Shown one piece after another: positions 13,617 to 25,156 of a stretch of 64,000 nt of DNA. The stretch's first letter is position 1. The number at the start of each line of letters is the position of its first letter. The notes beneath the pieces are model-generated. The model was given only the letters and a program-made list of their open reading frames with translations, had not been told where the DNA came from and searched no databases. Origin of the DNA: Plecoglossus altivelis (lineage: Eukaryota > Chordata > Actinopteri > Osmeriformes > Plecoglossidae); NCBI GenBank assembly GCA_036571765.1, contig BROE01000022.1, forward strand, positions 17,753,059 to 17,817,058, in the 5' to 3' direction. The position numbers were made by a program, and so were the translations under genes.

Positions 13617-14096
13617 CCTGACTCACTGGGGCTAGTTCTACATAGTAGGAAACTAGAATGTGCTAATGTGCTAACTCCTGACTCACTGGGGCTAGTTCTA
13701 CAGAGGAAGAAACTAGAATGTGCTAATGTGCTAACTCCTGACTCACTGGGGCTAGTTCTACAGAGGAGGAAACTAGTACGTGCTAATGTGCTAACTCCTG
13801 ACTCACTGGGGCTAGTTCTACAGAGGAGGAAACTAGAATGTGCTAATGTGCTAACTCCTGACTTACTTTGGCTAGTTCTACAGAGGAAGAAACTAGTATG
13901 TGCTAATATGCTAACTCCTGACTCACTGGGGCTAGTTCTACAGATGAAGAAACTAGTATGTGCTAATGTGCTAACCCCTGACTCACTGGGGCTAGTTCTA
14001 CAGAGGAGGAAACTAGTACGTGCTAATGTGCTAACTCCTAACTCACTGGGGCTAGTTCTACAGAGGAGGAAACTAGAATGTACTAATGTGCTAACA
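13617..14096. repeat. 60-bp minisatellite, 8 units, each with an AP-1-type site
   Basis: Eight units of exactly 60 bp. Six carry a perfect TGACTCA (13619, 13679, 13739, 13799, 13919, 13979); the fifth has TGACTTA (13859) and the last TAACTCA (14039). Each unit also has an inverted pair CTAGTT / AACTAG about 13 bp apart. The 20-residue periodic open frame is a consequence of the unit length. Confidence 0.95.
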
Positions 14097-17000
14097 GGCT
14101 ATACTGTTGTCCTCAGCCCCTACCCTTACTGCTGTCCTTACGTTCCGATCACGGTCGCACCTGACACGCATGTGCCGTGTGAAGTAATGCGCGCTTTAGA
14201 GCTGCTCACCTCTGTCTGTGTAAAGTGTGAATTATTGTGTTGTCGCGAATGGGTTTCAGTGGTGACTAGGATGCAGAGCCTCCAAACCTCATTATACAGA
14301 CCGGCAAATGACACATGCATCCCTATTATAGCTAATGAGCAGCTCTGTAATCAGGGGCTGACTACACATTCTGGGCTGTTTTCTGGCCGAATCTTAAGCA
14401 CTGCGTTCAGGCTGACGGAACTCAGTCCAGGTTCCTTGGACATCCGTCAGTAACAGCCTCGGCGTGTACATACTGTCTGTACATTCAGAGGGCTGGGGCG
14501 GGTGTCAAAGGCTTTCTCCTTTCTGTCTGTCAGCATCAGGTTAACAGACAGTTTGGCTTGACGGCTACTGTGCGCGTAACGCCTGAATGTGGATTTTCAG
14601 AGGGGGTTTATCCTGGGAAAGTACATAAAGTCAGCAAACACTGCCCTGTTGGCTTCTCGTGCATATTACTGGGATTCTTGTTGTCTGCAGTCTCCCTCCC
14701 GTAGCTAAGCTCATTAGCAGAAGGGTTGAGAGACTCTGCCCCAATCCCAAACCCAAGCTCCGAGGAGGCAGGCCCAACCTAGAAGTGAGGCCCAATTACA
14801 CCTAATGATGGAGGCAGGATGGAACACATGCAGATTGGGCAGCAGTTCCTTTGTCACGCCAGGCAGTGGCTATGATCATTCATCACGGCCATCGCATCCT
14901 GCGCTCCTCCCAGAGCAGAGACGACGCATCCCAGTGCATCATCCGTGCTGTTATTTGTGTTTAACTACCAGGAAAAGGAAAATAAAAAAGCGCCCAGTTA
15001 CATGGCATTGTGGGGGAGGGGGGAGGGAGGGGAGGCGGCAACGTTTCCTGTCCGAACCTGGGAGTCTCCGTCATCGCCATAAAGGAAATGGCGGGCAATA
15101 TCCGATCCCCACAGATAGATCCATCTGGAAGATTCCACCCCTGCGCCACGCCGTAGATCAGTCCCCCTCTGCTCCGGTCTTTAGTTCCTTTTGTAGCAAT
15201 CAATGTTGGCTTTGAAATCCAAACGGGATGACTGTAAGGTGTGTGTAATACATGAGGAGAGGTGGGTGGTGGTGGTGGTGGGGATTAGTGTGAGATTTGG
15301 GGGCGGGCGGCGCGAGGGTGGGTTCTGCCGAAGCCGAGGGAGGAGTGGGTGCTTGTCAGTGGCTTTCTCCTAATCCCGGTCTGATCTCGGTGTTTGATCC
15401 ACAGCGTGGTGCTGAGGCAGCACAAGCTAGCAGCTATTGTTGTAATTTAAAGTCAATATCGTACTCACGATCCCTCTCCTCAGGCTGAGATAACATCCGC
15501 TGGGCGCCGTGTGCAGACAGACGTCTCAGGCAGGCAGCTTCTCCTCCAGACCTGTTTCCTCCTGCAAGAGATCTTTTTTAAAAAGAAACTGCAGGGTCAC
15601 ACACGATTATTACAGCGTATTTAATCAAATATTTTCTCTGCGGGTTCCTTAAGCGGACGGACGCCAAGATGATTATTTTGGGTTTTGTTCCTCTGCGTTG
15701 GTGTCCGGTCTGTTTCCTGAATGCTTACGTTTCATTACTTTGCTCCTTGCGGTTTCAAGGTTCATGCCCAGTGATGAAAGGTGAGATGGAGTGAGACATG
15801 ACATAGGGATCCCTGTTGGCCATTAAGTCTGTCTAACACGCTGTAAAACCTAATATCGCCGGAGCGATTTGAGAGAAAAAATACCAGCCCCCCCCCCCCC
15901 CCCCCCGTTCGAATGAAAAAAACCCGGCTTCAATTGTACAGAACCGCGTGTGGTTTCCATCTCCCCTCCACCAACCCCACGTGTCATCAGTATTGGTCTA
16001 TTGTTCGAGCTTCCTCAGCGACTCCAGGCACTGAAAAACAAGCCCACGTTGACATCAATACCTGTGATGGTTCGTTCAAAAGCACTTTAAGCGAGCTAAG
16101 AGGAGGACTCGCTCGCCTGAGCCACAAATCCTCTTCTGTGTTATTAAACTGAGGCGATCTAGGCTATTTATCCAGGGTGAATGACAGGAGATAGAGAAGA
16201 CTGGCTCAAGGGCCCATTAAATCCATACACATGTCATGATCTGCTGTGTCTCACACTAAAACTTTCAACAAAACACGTCGCGGACAAACACTGTGACATG
16301 GCTGTAAATTTGATCGCCGGAGGGTTTGTGAACTCTCTCTAGATAGAGGTGAAATGTCAAAAATGGATTCCTGTAGTCGACGCAATTTCTTTTGACACGA
16401 CCTGAACTCTCTGACTGTACGTAATAGCCCTGTGTTGTTATTAATACGTAACGTGCTGTTGTGTTTTACTGGGGTTCTGGATAGGATGGTCATCTTCCCA
16501 ACTGTCCAAGAAGACTTATGCCTGTCTGAAACGAGAGAAGCTACAGTCAGAACAAAGTCCATTTGTCCTGCTTTAAAACTCAAGGCTTTGTCTCTCAGGC
16601 ATGCTGTTGGACCGGATGCCGGATGACATGAAGGATAGTGTATGTGTGGGGCAGAGTGTCTATCCTAAGGTCACATATCACGATGGCTGAGGCCTTACTG
16701 CTAGGGCCCAAATTCAAATCCAGCCTGGGTCATTTCCTGCAAGTCCTCCCGTCTCTCTCTCTACCTTTCAACAAAAGCTAAAATTATAGGCGACGTGACT
16801 ACCACGAGGTCATCTAGTTATCACCGCAACTCTAGAAAACAACTGACTCCGTGATAACTGCCTTAGTTTCCGATAAACGTCTTTCACATCATCGCGTTCG
16901 TAATGGCGTCCCGTCGCTTCACAGCCCTTATGAAGGTTTGTTTTCCTTTCTGAAGGGACTCTATGGAGGGGAGACTCCTGTTTTTATGTATGCCAGTGGC

Positions 17001-17636
17001 CCACTTATAACTTAAATGACTAGTTTAGTTAACCTTTCTGTTCAAGTCTAACATATCGTTATGGCAGCAACAGTGCACTGCATAATTTCCATGGCATTAG
17101 CATCAGTCATGTTCCCCTCCTCTGCTATAAATACACCTGACAGCAGAAGTCCTCTGCTAGTCTTCTTCTGCGGGAGTGTGTGCAGGTCTTCAGAGGTGAG
17201 GCTCTTTGATAGTACAGCTCATGAAATATTTGCTGACTTCTATCACCTAGGGGACTGCTGTTCTGATAGAACCACTGATATGTGCCCCTATTAGTCTCCA
17301 AGGAGATCCCCTAGCCCACTTTCACCCGAGCAGTGCCAATTAAGCAGCCGAATTATGTATAATAGTTGAAGTCACTTGCATTTCCGAGCGCGGGAACTCA
17401 TAGGAAAGGATGACAGAGGGATACTGTTGAATAATTAGAGTGAATTTTCAGAGCCCTAGAAACTCAATCATGTCCTGCCACATGCTAACTATTTTTAACC
17501 TAATCTTTCCCCTCCCAGCTCTCTCTCTCCCTTTCTCTCTTCTCCGTGGTCTTTGGTTCTTCTTAAAGGAACCCCCCCCGCCCGCCTGAGCCCTGCCTGA
17601 AGAAAGAGGCTTCTGAATCCCCCTTCAGCGCAGTCA
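14097..17636. other. Gene-free region
   Basis: Unique sequence with a poly(C) run at about 15888-15906 and a SINE-like fragment near 16.7 kb. No exon was recognised. Confidence 0.45.
16640..16800 (+). mobile_element. Degenerate tRNA-derived SINE-like fragment
   Basis: A pol III B-box-like AAATTCAAATCCA lies at about 16710-16722. It is followed by the tail type common in fish tRNA-SINEs: CCTGGGTCATTTCCTGCAAG, then a TCTCTCTCT stretch and CTTTCAACAAAAGC. The A-box region is poorly preserved. The family is not identified. Confidence 0.5.
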
Positions 17637-18232
17637 AGAGATGGAGGTGCCCAGGCAGACAAGAGATGGAGGTGCCCAGGCAGACAAGAGATGGAGGTGC
17701 CCAGGGAGACAAGGGGTGGAGGTGCCCAGGGAGACAAGAGATGGAGGTGCCCAGGGAGACAAGAGATGGAGGTGCCCAGGGAGACAAGAGATGGAGGTGC
17801 CCAGGCAGACAAGAGATGGAGGTGCCCAGGCAGACAAGAGATGGAGGTGCCCAGACAGACAAGGGGTGGAGGTGCCCAGGCAGACAAGAGATGGAGGTGC
17901 CCAGGCAGACAAGAGATGAAGGTGCCCAGGCAGACAAGGGGTGGAGGTGCCCAGGCAGACAAGAGATGGAGGTGCCCAGGCAGACAAGAGATGGAGGTGC
18001 CCAGGCAGACAAGAGATGGAGGTGCCCAGGGAGACAAGGGGTGGAGGTGCCCAGGGAGACAAGGGATGGAGGTGCCCAGGCAGTCAAGGGGTGGAGGTGC
18101 CCAGGGAGACAAGGGGTGGAGGTGCCCAGGGAGACAAGGGGTGGAGGTGCCCAGGGAGACAAGAGATGAAGGTGCCCAGGCAGACAAGGGGTGGAGGTGC
18201 CCAGGCAGACAAGGGGTGGAGGTGCCCAGGTT
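17637..18232. repeat. 25-bp minisatellite, about 24 units
   Basis: Units read TGGAGGTGCCCAGGCAGACAAG plus AGA or GGG, with C/G variation in CAGGCAG versus CAGGGAG. The purine bias puts open frames in all three forward phases and in reverse; these are not genes. Confidence 0.95.
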
Positions 18233-18324
18233 CATAAGAGAATCCTGATTTCCATGCGCTGGGCTGAGAAATGGGATTGTCGGAAAAATCCTAGCGTCAC
18301 AAACACGCCACTCTCCGTCGTGAC

Positions 18325-18600
18325 ACGTGCTGTGACCTCATTTGGGCACGCGTGGACTGCGGGCACGTTTACGGCAGCGGGTGCCTATTGGCTAATTGCA
18401 TCACAGTTGGTTTGCCATCCGTGCACAGCCTATATATGGAGCGCTCCTTCCAGAGGGTTCTCAAGGAGCTTCATTGGACTGTGTCTCTGTGGATCCAAAT
18501 GTCACTATCCGTTCTCCCATCCTCCAAGACGCTTCCCTTAGTCATCAGTATTCTAATGACTCACACCACAGCCATCCCCCCCATGGTTATTTTTAGAGAT
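18325..18600 (+). promoter_or_regulatory. Promoter- or enhancer-like segment beside the 25-bp array
   Basis: It contains inverted CCAAT (ATTGG near 18388), a TATATA string near 18431, an AP-1 site TGACTCA at 18557-18563 and a MEF2-type TTATTTTTAG at 18587-18596. No coding exon follows. It may be a distal element rather than a gene promoter. Confidence 0.2.
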
Positions 18601-19520
18601 AGAGAGATTGATGAGACGCTCACATCGTCCTTAACCACCAACTAATTAACTAATTAGGACGTCCAAATGAAGACTTGCTCTCGATAATGCAGTGTGGCTT
18701 TGGCACGGGTAAACAGCTCTTAAATACAATCCGATAACTGCTCAAGTCAGTCTCGGAGTCTCAGATTCGCTCTTCCTCAGCAGAAAAGCGTCCGCTTCAT
18801 ACCGGTATGGATGCCAGGAGCGCTGGCCTTGCCAACCAAGAGTGAGACGCTGGGGGTCAAAGGTGAGCGCGTTCGTACAGCGTGTGCATGATCGTAGGTG
18901 TGATGCTGGTCCTGCGCTGCAAGATACTGAGACGGGGTGGGGGTGGGGGGGGGGGGTGGACATGGGTGGTCTTGACACTGCCTGCCCTCGCAGTCACATG
19001 GTTGCAACAGGAAATATTAAGCTTGGCTTCTATCCATACCTCCGTCACCCCAAACCCCCCCCCTCCCTCCGCATTCCCAACGGTTCTCCATCACGCTCTA
19101 CATTGTCTGACTTTGAACCCGTGCTCCGAGGGTGCGAGGCCTTGCAGCCAGGCCGGTGGCAAGGCTTCCATTGGCGGCGGTATAATTAGCTATTTACCAT
19201 CGACATGGAAGACCTCTCAGGCTTGTTCTCCCCATGTGAGGAGGCTCTCTCTCTCTCTCCACCCCCCCACCAACCCCACCCCCACCTCCCCCCCCTTTGG
19301 GCCTTGAAGGCGCAGCGTGTCAGCATTCTGAGGGATCCTAAGGTGATTTAGTGACGGTCGACGCCCCTGGCTTGATCTCCTCCCAGCACCATCAGCTGGG
19401 AGAGAAGCTATAGACCATCTGACCACCTCCATCCCTCCTGATCATGGTCATGAATGGATTCCTGCTCTCTACTTCAATCTCGGCAAGTTTTCTACGTCTT
19501 GACACTAACGTTTGAGGGTG

Positions 19521-19613
19521 TAATCCCACATGGCTCCCTTTTAAAGGTTAATAATCCTTTTAATTAAAGGATAATCCCGCTATTGAACACAAAGCATAAT
19601 CACTGAAGGATTA
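19521..19613. promoter_or_regulatory. Cluster of four TAATCC homeodomain-type sites
   Basis: TAATCC occurs at 19521-19526, 19552-19557 and 19572-19577 on + and at 19608-19613 on - (GGATTA). A near-palindrome around CCTTTTAATTAAAGG joins the middle pair. TAATCC is the core bound by K50 homeodomains (OTX, PITX, GSC). The surrounding 19.5-20.1 kb is unique, AT-rich and repeat-free, as expected of a conserved non-coding element. Confidence 0.35.
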
Positions 19614-21395
19614 CCAGGGAAATTAATATAGCCATAGCAATTAGCCTGACAATTAACGTTTAAGTGCTGGACAGAGATCAAAAAGCTCTTGCGATGTGTC
19701 ATAAAATTCATAGAGTTGTTAGTGGGGCGGGTTGAGGGAATGTTCGCTGGCGCTTTTACTGCACAGCGCCTGCGTGTGCACCCGGGGCGGCTGTGAAGCA
19801 GGGCGTCCCAGCGGATTGAGCCGCAACAGCTGTTCCTGCCCGAGCGCTGCGTTTCACACAATATGATCGCTCCATCAGCGAGTCTCGCTCTCCAAGCAGG
19901 CGCATCTGCATTCATCAGACGCACTTATCAATAAACAGGACCCTGCGACAATTAGTGATCTCTGAGGGGGAACTAACACCGAGCCAGGAGGACGAGGAGA
20001 AAAAATAGTCAGCCGTACACTTTAATCACTGACGCAGTTAATCAATAAAAGGCCTTCATATCTTTTAATTAAAGTTTTATTTGCGGCAAATGTTTGCAGA
20101 ATCTGTTTGAGGTTCTTTTTTCCATTAATGGAACCAGTTGGGGTTGGGAAATGGCGATGGCAGCTGGTGATGACAGTCACGATGGGGCACTTCATGTTTG
20201 TAATTGCATTTTGTCACCTACAGAGGGTGTTAAGAATCCTTGTTAAAGCTAGGGGAAATCTCACAGTAACAATTATTGTCGAGCAAATTACCAGGTAGGC
20301 AATATCTAAACTGTCAAGACAGGTTAGCAGGAATGGGCGGTGGGAAATGGAGCACTCAGACATTCATCATGGCCGTAGTTGCTACCTCCAAATTGAAAAT
20401 GGGAGGGAAAAACATAATCCATTTTCCAAATATCTGAGTGTGTTAGTTTTGATTATCACTGTGACTGACAAGCTAGGATGGATAGAGACATTCAATGCAT
20501 GTATTTTTCATCATAAACTTCTCTTGCTCGCTGCTTAAGGGAATGAGTGTTGAAGATGAATGATTGACAATAAGAGACCTTACCTGAACAGTCGCTTGAC
20601 TGACGTTGAATGGACCGCCTCCAAATATTTGCGACTGTATTCGCACAGCTAAGAAGTATCCTCGAGTTTTGGCGAAAAGCATGGCTGTGTTATCGACGGA
20701 ACACGCTGCTTTACGGTAAAGTCACACGAGAACCATCTTTCCAACATCTGTCTTCTCCTGCTCTGCATAGTTTTGTACACATACACGCTTGGAAATGGAT
20801 CCTTCCTGTTTTAATAAGAACGGAAGAGAAGCGTAAAATAAATTACGTTTTTTTTCCTTCCCTCTGTCACCCGTGGTGGTGATTGCGGCCCACCTCTTCT
20901 CAGAGTTCATTGGCGGCCACCTTGTGCTTTTGAGTTCCATTTATCTCCAACTATAAATTGAATTATTGAAACTATATTTTTCTTGCATGAAGTCGGTGAA
21001 GCGATAAAGGGGTTAAAGTCAGAGAGCCATAAAAACAATAAGGACAAAACAACAATCAGAGTGGAGACTCAATATTCAGCCTCTTCCAATATCACAGGAT
21101 TTAATAGGATATGCTCCATGTGTGTTTATAGATTGCAAACGTTGTGCAAATCCACAGGAACATGTCAACACCAACCCTGCAGGCTGCCTTGCCAGGAAAA
21201 GGAGGGTGACATTATTTGCTAATAGAAGACTGGTCAGGTTCACCTCGAACAAACTTCATATTTTAGGAGGGTATACTTTGGGACATGAACTAGTTTGATC
21301 AAACTAGGCCTTGTGTGAATGTCAAAAATAGTCTCTGAAAACTTTGGACAGAGAATCTACAGTTTGCCCACGGGGTAATTACAGTGATACTGACA

Positions 21396-21737
21396 ACTTC
21401 AACCCTCCTCTAATTCCTCCATGGGTTTCTTATAGGCTACGACCTCTTGTAGGAGGGTACCACACTTCAACCCACCTCTAAATCCTCCATGGGTTTCTTA
21501 TGGGCTACGACCTCTTCTAGGAGGGTACCACACTTCAACCCACCTCTAAATCCTCCATGGGTTTCTTATAGGCTATGACCTCTTGTAGGAGGGTACCACA
21601 CTTCAACCCTCCTCTAAATCCTCCATGGGTTTCTTATGGGCTATGACCTCTTGTAGGAGGGTACCACACTTCAACCCTCCTCTAAATCCTCCATGGGTTT
21701 CTTATAGGCTACGACCTCTTGTAGGAGGGTACCACAC
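21396..21737. repeat. 70-bp tandem repeat, about 5 units
   Basis: Units contain ACTTCAACCC, CCTCCATGGGTTTCTTAT and GACCTCTTGTAGGAGGGTAC. They differ by a few substitutions. Confidence 0.92.
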
Positions 21738-22369
21738 GGTTAGCTGGATTGTTTCATGTCAAATAAAGCATGTATCACATTAGGTTATTTACTGTGTCAT
21801 CGTGGACAAGATCCCAGAATGCTACATTAGAGTTTGAGACAATATTTCCAACCACGCCTGCGTCTAGTCATTTGCAAGCTGTGGCTGTTGTTGATTCAAG
21901 GTGAGCCCTGGCATTATTGCCATGTAGGTTCCTGTTTTTATTGTTGTTATTTTCAAGAATGAGCCCATTTTGCCATTTAATTGTGGCTCATGGGCTTGGC
22001 TGTGAAACGGCACGCTGGGGAATTGCACGTCAAGCGTCTGAATTTCCACCGCCATTAACTGCTCTACACTCAATTAGAATGCATGGAATCCTGACGTTTC
22101 ATAACTTATGGGTCTCCAGGCTGATATAACCCCTGGCTGTAAAAGTATCCACATTGTGAAGACGCAAAGCCTGATACTGATGTTCGCTTTGGACGTGAAA
22201 CTGATACGGCGGCTTCATGTGATTTTTCACGCTGCAAATTAAACCCGAATAAATGGTGTAAATGTTGTGACAGAATCCACCTGGTGCTTTAGTTTGCCAG
22301 CGTGGCGTAAACGGGCTTTGGCTGACAGGATGCCACAGATTACTCTTACTGAGGAGCAAGTGGCTCGCT

Positions 22370-22740
22370 GGATATCAATTAAACCCAGTTTCAGGGCAGC
22401 ATTCTCATATTTCTACGTCTAATAAATCAGGCCGCGCATCAGAAATGGCAAGGAGAGCTATTTAAATAAAACAGGCCGGTGCTGGAATGCTTCATAAATA
22501 TGAAATATGAAAGGCAACAAATTGAGTCGCTTAATAAAATGTAAGATTTGTTACGGAGCTGTACGTGCTGTACTGGGGGAAGGTGATTCTGACAATCAGG
22601 AATTATGATGATAGAAATGTACTTTGATTGCTGTTTAATTTTCCCGGGTGATCTCTTGCCACCACAATCAGTCTGTGCGAGAACAGACAAGTCCGATTTG
22701 CCATGCAATTAATAACAGGCTACTGCTGTGAGATTTGGCT
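22370..22740. promoter_or_regulatory. Candidate conserved non-coding element
   Basis: Unique, AT-rich sequence with several homeodomain-type words (ATTTAAATAAAA, TTAATAAAAT, GCAATTAATAA) and no tandem repeats or credible reading frame. The call rests on composition and its place in the presumed HoxD regulatory desert; conservation was not tested. Confidence 0.25.
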
Positions 22741-23879
22741 ATTATTCCTAATATGTTATGTGATTGTAAAAAGCACCTTTTCCAACAGTACGATTGCATT
22801 CATTTATATCTTGTTAGTTCTTAAATGCTTTTCCACCGATTTAATTTAACAAAGTGAAGGACAATTTCAGCCGAACCATCAGTAACCCAATTTGTACAAA
22901 AGAAAGCTGCCATTTGAATCTTTTAAATGCTCGGATTACCTAACAACACATTCACCTTTCATGCTACATTAGCAATAGGTCTTGATAGCTCAAGGCTTAA
23001 GTGAGCTGAGGGCTAGCGATGAATTTACCGGAATAATCATTCAAACGTGAGTCATAAAATAAACCAGTGGATTGCGATTCGAGAGTGTTTCTGAGATTTG
23101 AGTGTGTTTCAGTAAAACAATTAAATCCCTCATAAAGAACACCAACGAGAAGCCTGGTGGTCTTTAGACAGCCTGCGACTGAAGGCACTGGATCGCACGC
23201 AGAGCGAGCTCTCGTCTGGTGGTCAGACACTGGTCTTAAAGCAGGTGAGACCCCCCGTGGGGCCACAACCTGGAGCCATCAGCAGGACCTTCAAGGTGGG
23301 GGCCTCCAAGGGCCAACACCGCCAGGACTCCAGACTATATGACAGATTAACGACGACCACTTGAGGCCCTGCACTTTCGGCCGCCCGCAATCTCAATGAT
23401 GTCTGTCTTAATGTACGTTGAACAGCCCCAAACTGCAGGGCCACGGACAGGGTAAACACACTTGCAGGAAGCAGACTAGCGACAGGCTAATAAAGCTCCG
23501 TGATTGATTTAGCTTGCCGAGTGCCAGATTGGTTGATTGTGTGGGAGGAGAGGTACCAGATTGTGTATGTTTCTCTAGCAACTGACCTGGTGTCGACGTT
23601 TAGGAGAAGAGTACAGACAGATTATATTCATTTCCTGGGGGGGTATAATGACCACGTGCGCGTACTTAGTCTCCATTTATCTGAATGCGTGCGTGCGTGC
23701 GTGCGTGCGTGCATGATTACTTCAATGCTTCAACTGCTGTCTAATGCTGTCTTTGATTTGAAATTTCCTTTTGGAATTCCGATTCCTTTACCTAGCAGGT
23801 TATTCATGTTGTTTTGGGTTTGGCAATGTAAAAAATAATAATATTATGACGGTCTCCAATGAGAAACAAGTGATTATAA

Positions 23880-24300
23880 ATAACTACAGCCCGCTGAGTC
23901 CGTTTGCCAGCGCTCATATCATGGGAAGAAAGTTAATGCGTATTAATGGAGCCTATAAAAGCAACTAATTGAGCATTCCGGAACTTGCTGAATTTGGCAT
24001 CTGCCGCTGACATTCTCCAGCACCAGGACCTCCACCAGTCTGCCGTTATTAGTTCCCTGAACTGGGATGTAGGTCAGGCCATTAAAAGCAGGAAGGGCTC
24101 TTTCACTAAATATTGAAACAGCCTAATATTTGACACCTGATCCGCGAGGGTGCAGAGAGGACTTGTGCGGCGGGCTGTGGTGACCAGGTTTAAGTGCGGA
24201 CGCGTTTGATAATGGATTGGCCCCTCAAACGTTAATCCCAGTTTAGAACGATTTAATTGAGCACAATAAACTCCAACCATATGCGGCCCCCTTTAGAATC
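23880..24300. promoter_or_regulatory. Candidate conserved non-coding element
   Basis: A repeat-free block with words such as GTATTAATGGAG, ACTAATTGAGC, CGTTATTAGT and AGCCTAATATTTGAC. No splice-bounded coding exon is visible. Assignment is by composition and context only. Confidence 0.25.
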
Positions 24301-24919
24301 CACGGCGTTCCGAATGAGTGCCACTGCACACGAAGACGGAGAGAAAAGCTGCTCACGTGTTCAACATCTCAAACTGCGTTGACATTGACAGCTCGGATAC
24401 TAAATGTTTGTATTTTACTCGTTTATTTTTCGGAGTTGTTAAACCAAACAGATTAAGCAGTTGCGCAATTCAGCGCAGAACCCAAACAGCTACAGATAGC
24501 AAACGACAGATCCTAGACCACCTTTGGATACATTGTGAAATTCACCGTGCTTCCCCATTTAAAACACATCTTGTCTGTCCATCAAACCCTTCTCCATATG
24601 TCCGCCAGAACGTTGCCTCTGTTTCCGTCTGTTTGTGAAACCGCATGCGTGTCTTCGTTAGGTGTCACACACGGGTGCAATTTCACGCGCGCAAAGACTC
24701 AAACAAACCGCCCAAAAGAAAGGTCAAGCACATGCCATAACGGCGGCCGACCATTTTTAAAAATGTTGTTGTTGTAATAAGCTTCAGACGCACGTTATTA
24801 AAGAGCCGTGAGCCCTGAGATAGTAAATCTCAGTGACCTTGAAGACACCAGAGGAGCTGCACATCTGTAAACCAATCATCGCACGGCTGCCCCTGTCAGC
24901 CCCGCTCCCTGTCACACAG

Positions 24920-25156
24920 CCACCGCCTGCCTCTAACAGCCTCTAACAGCCTCTAACAGCTCTGCCAGCCTCTAACAGCCTCTGCCTGCCTCTAATAGCC
25001 TCTAACAGCCTCTAACAGCCTCTGCCTGCCTCTAACAGCCTCTAATAGCCTCTAACAGCCTCTGCCTGCCTCTAACAGCCTCTAACAGCCTCTGCCTGCC
25101 TCTAACAGCCTCTAATAGCCTCTAACAGCCTCTAACACCCTCTGCCTGCCTCTAAC
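24920..25156. repeat. 10-bp CCTCTAACAG-based minisatellite
   Basis: Blocks of CCTCTAACAG alternate with CCTCTGCCTG, giving a higher-order period of about 40-60 bp. Confidence 0.88.

Larger units (their letters stand above)
18236..21395. other. Gene-free region
   Basis: Unique sequence containing the promoter-like segment at 18.3-18.6 kb and the TAATCC cluster near 19.55 kb. A G-run lies near 18935-18955. No exon was recognised. Confidence 0.45.
21738..24915. other. Gene-free region
   Basis: Mostly unique, AT-rich, with two blocks listed as candidate non-coding elements. A GTGC/GCGT tetranucleotide run is at about 23685-23711. No exon was recognised. Confidence 0.45.

Noticed and set aside
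13521..14453. 310-residue frame with 20-residue repeats
   Set aside because: It is a by-product of the 60-bp array; flanking residues show no known domain.
17495..18248. Long frames in several phases on both strands
   Set aside because: They follow the 25-bp minisatellite and have no signal beyond its period.
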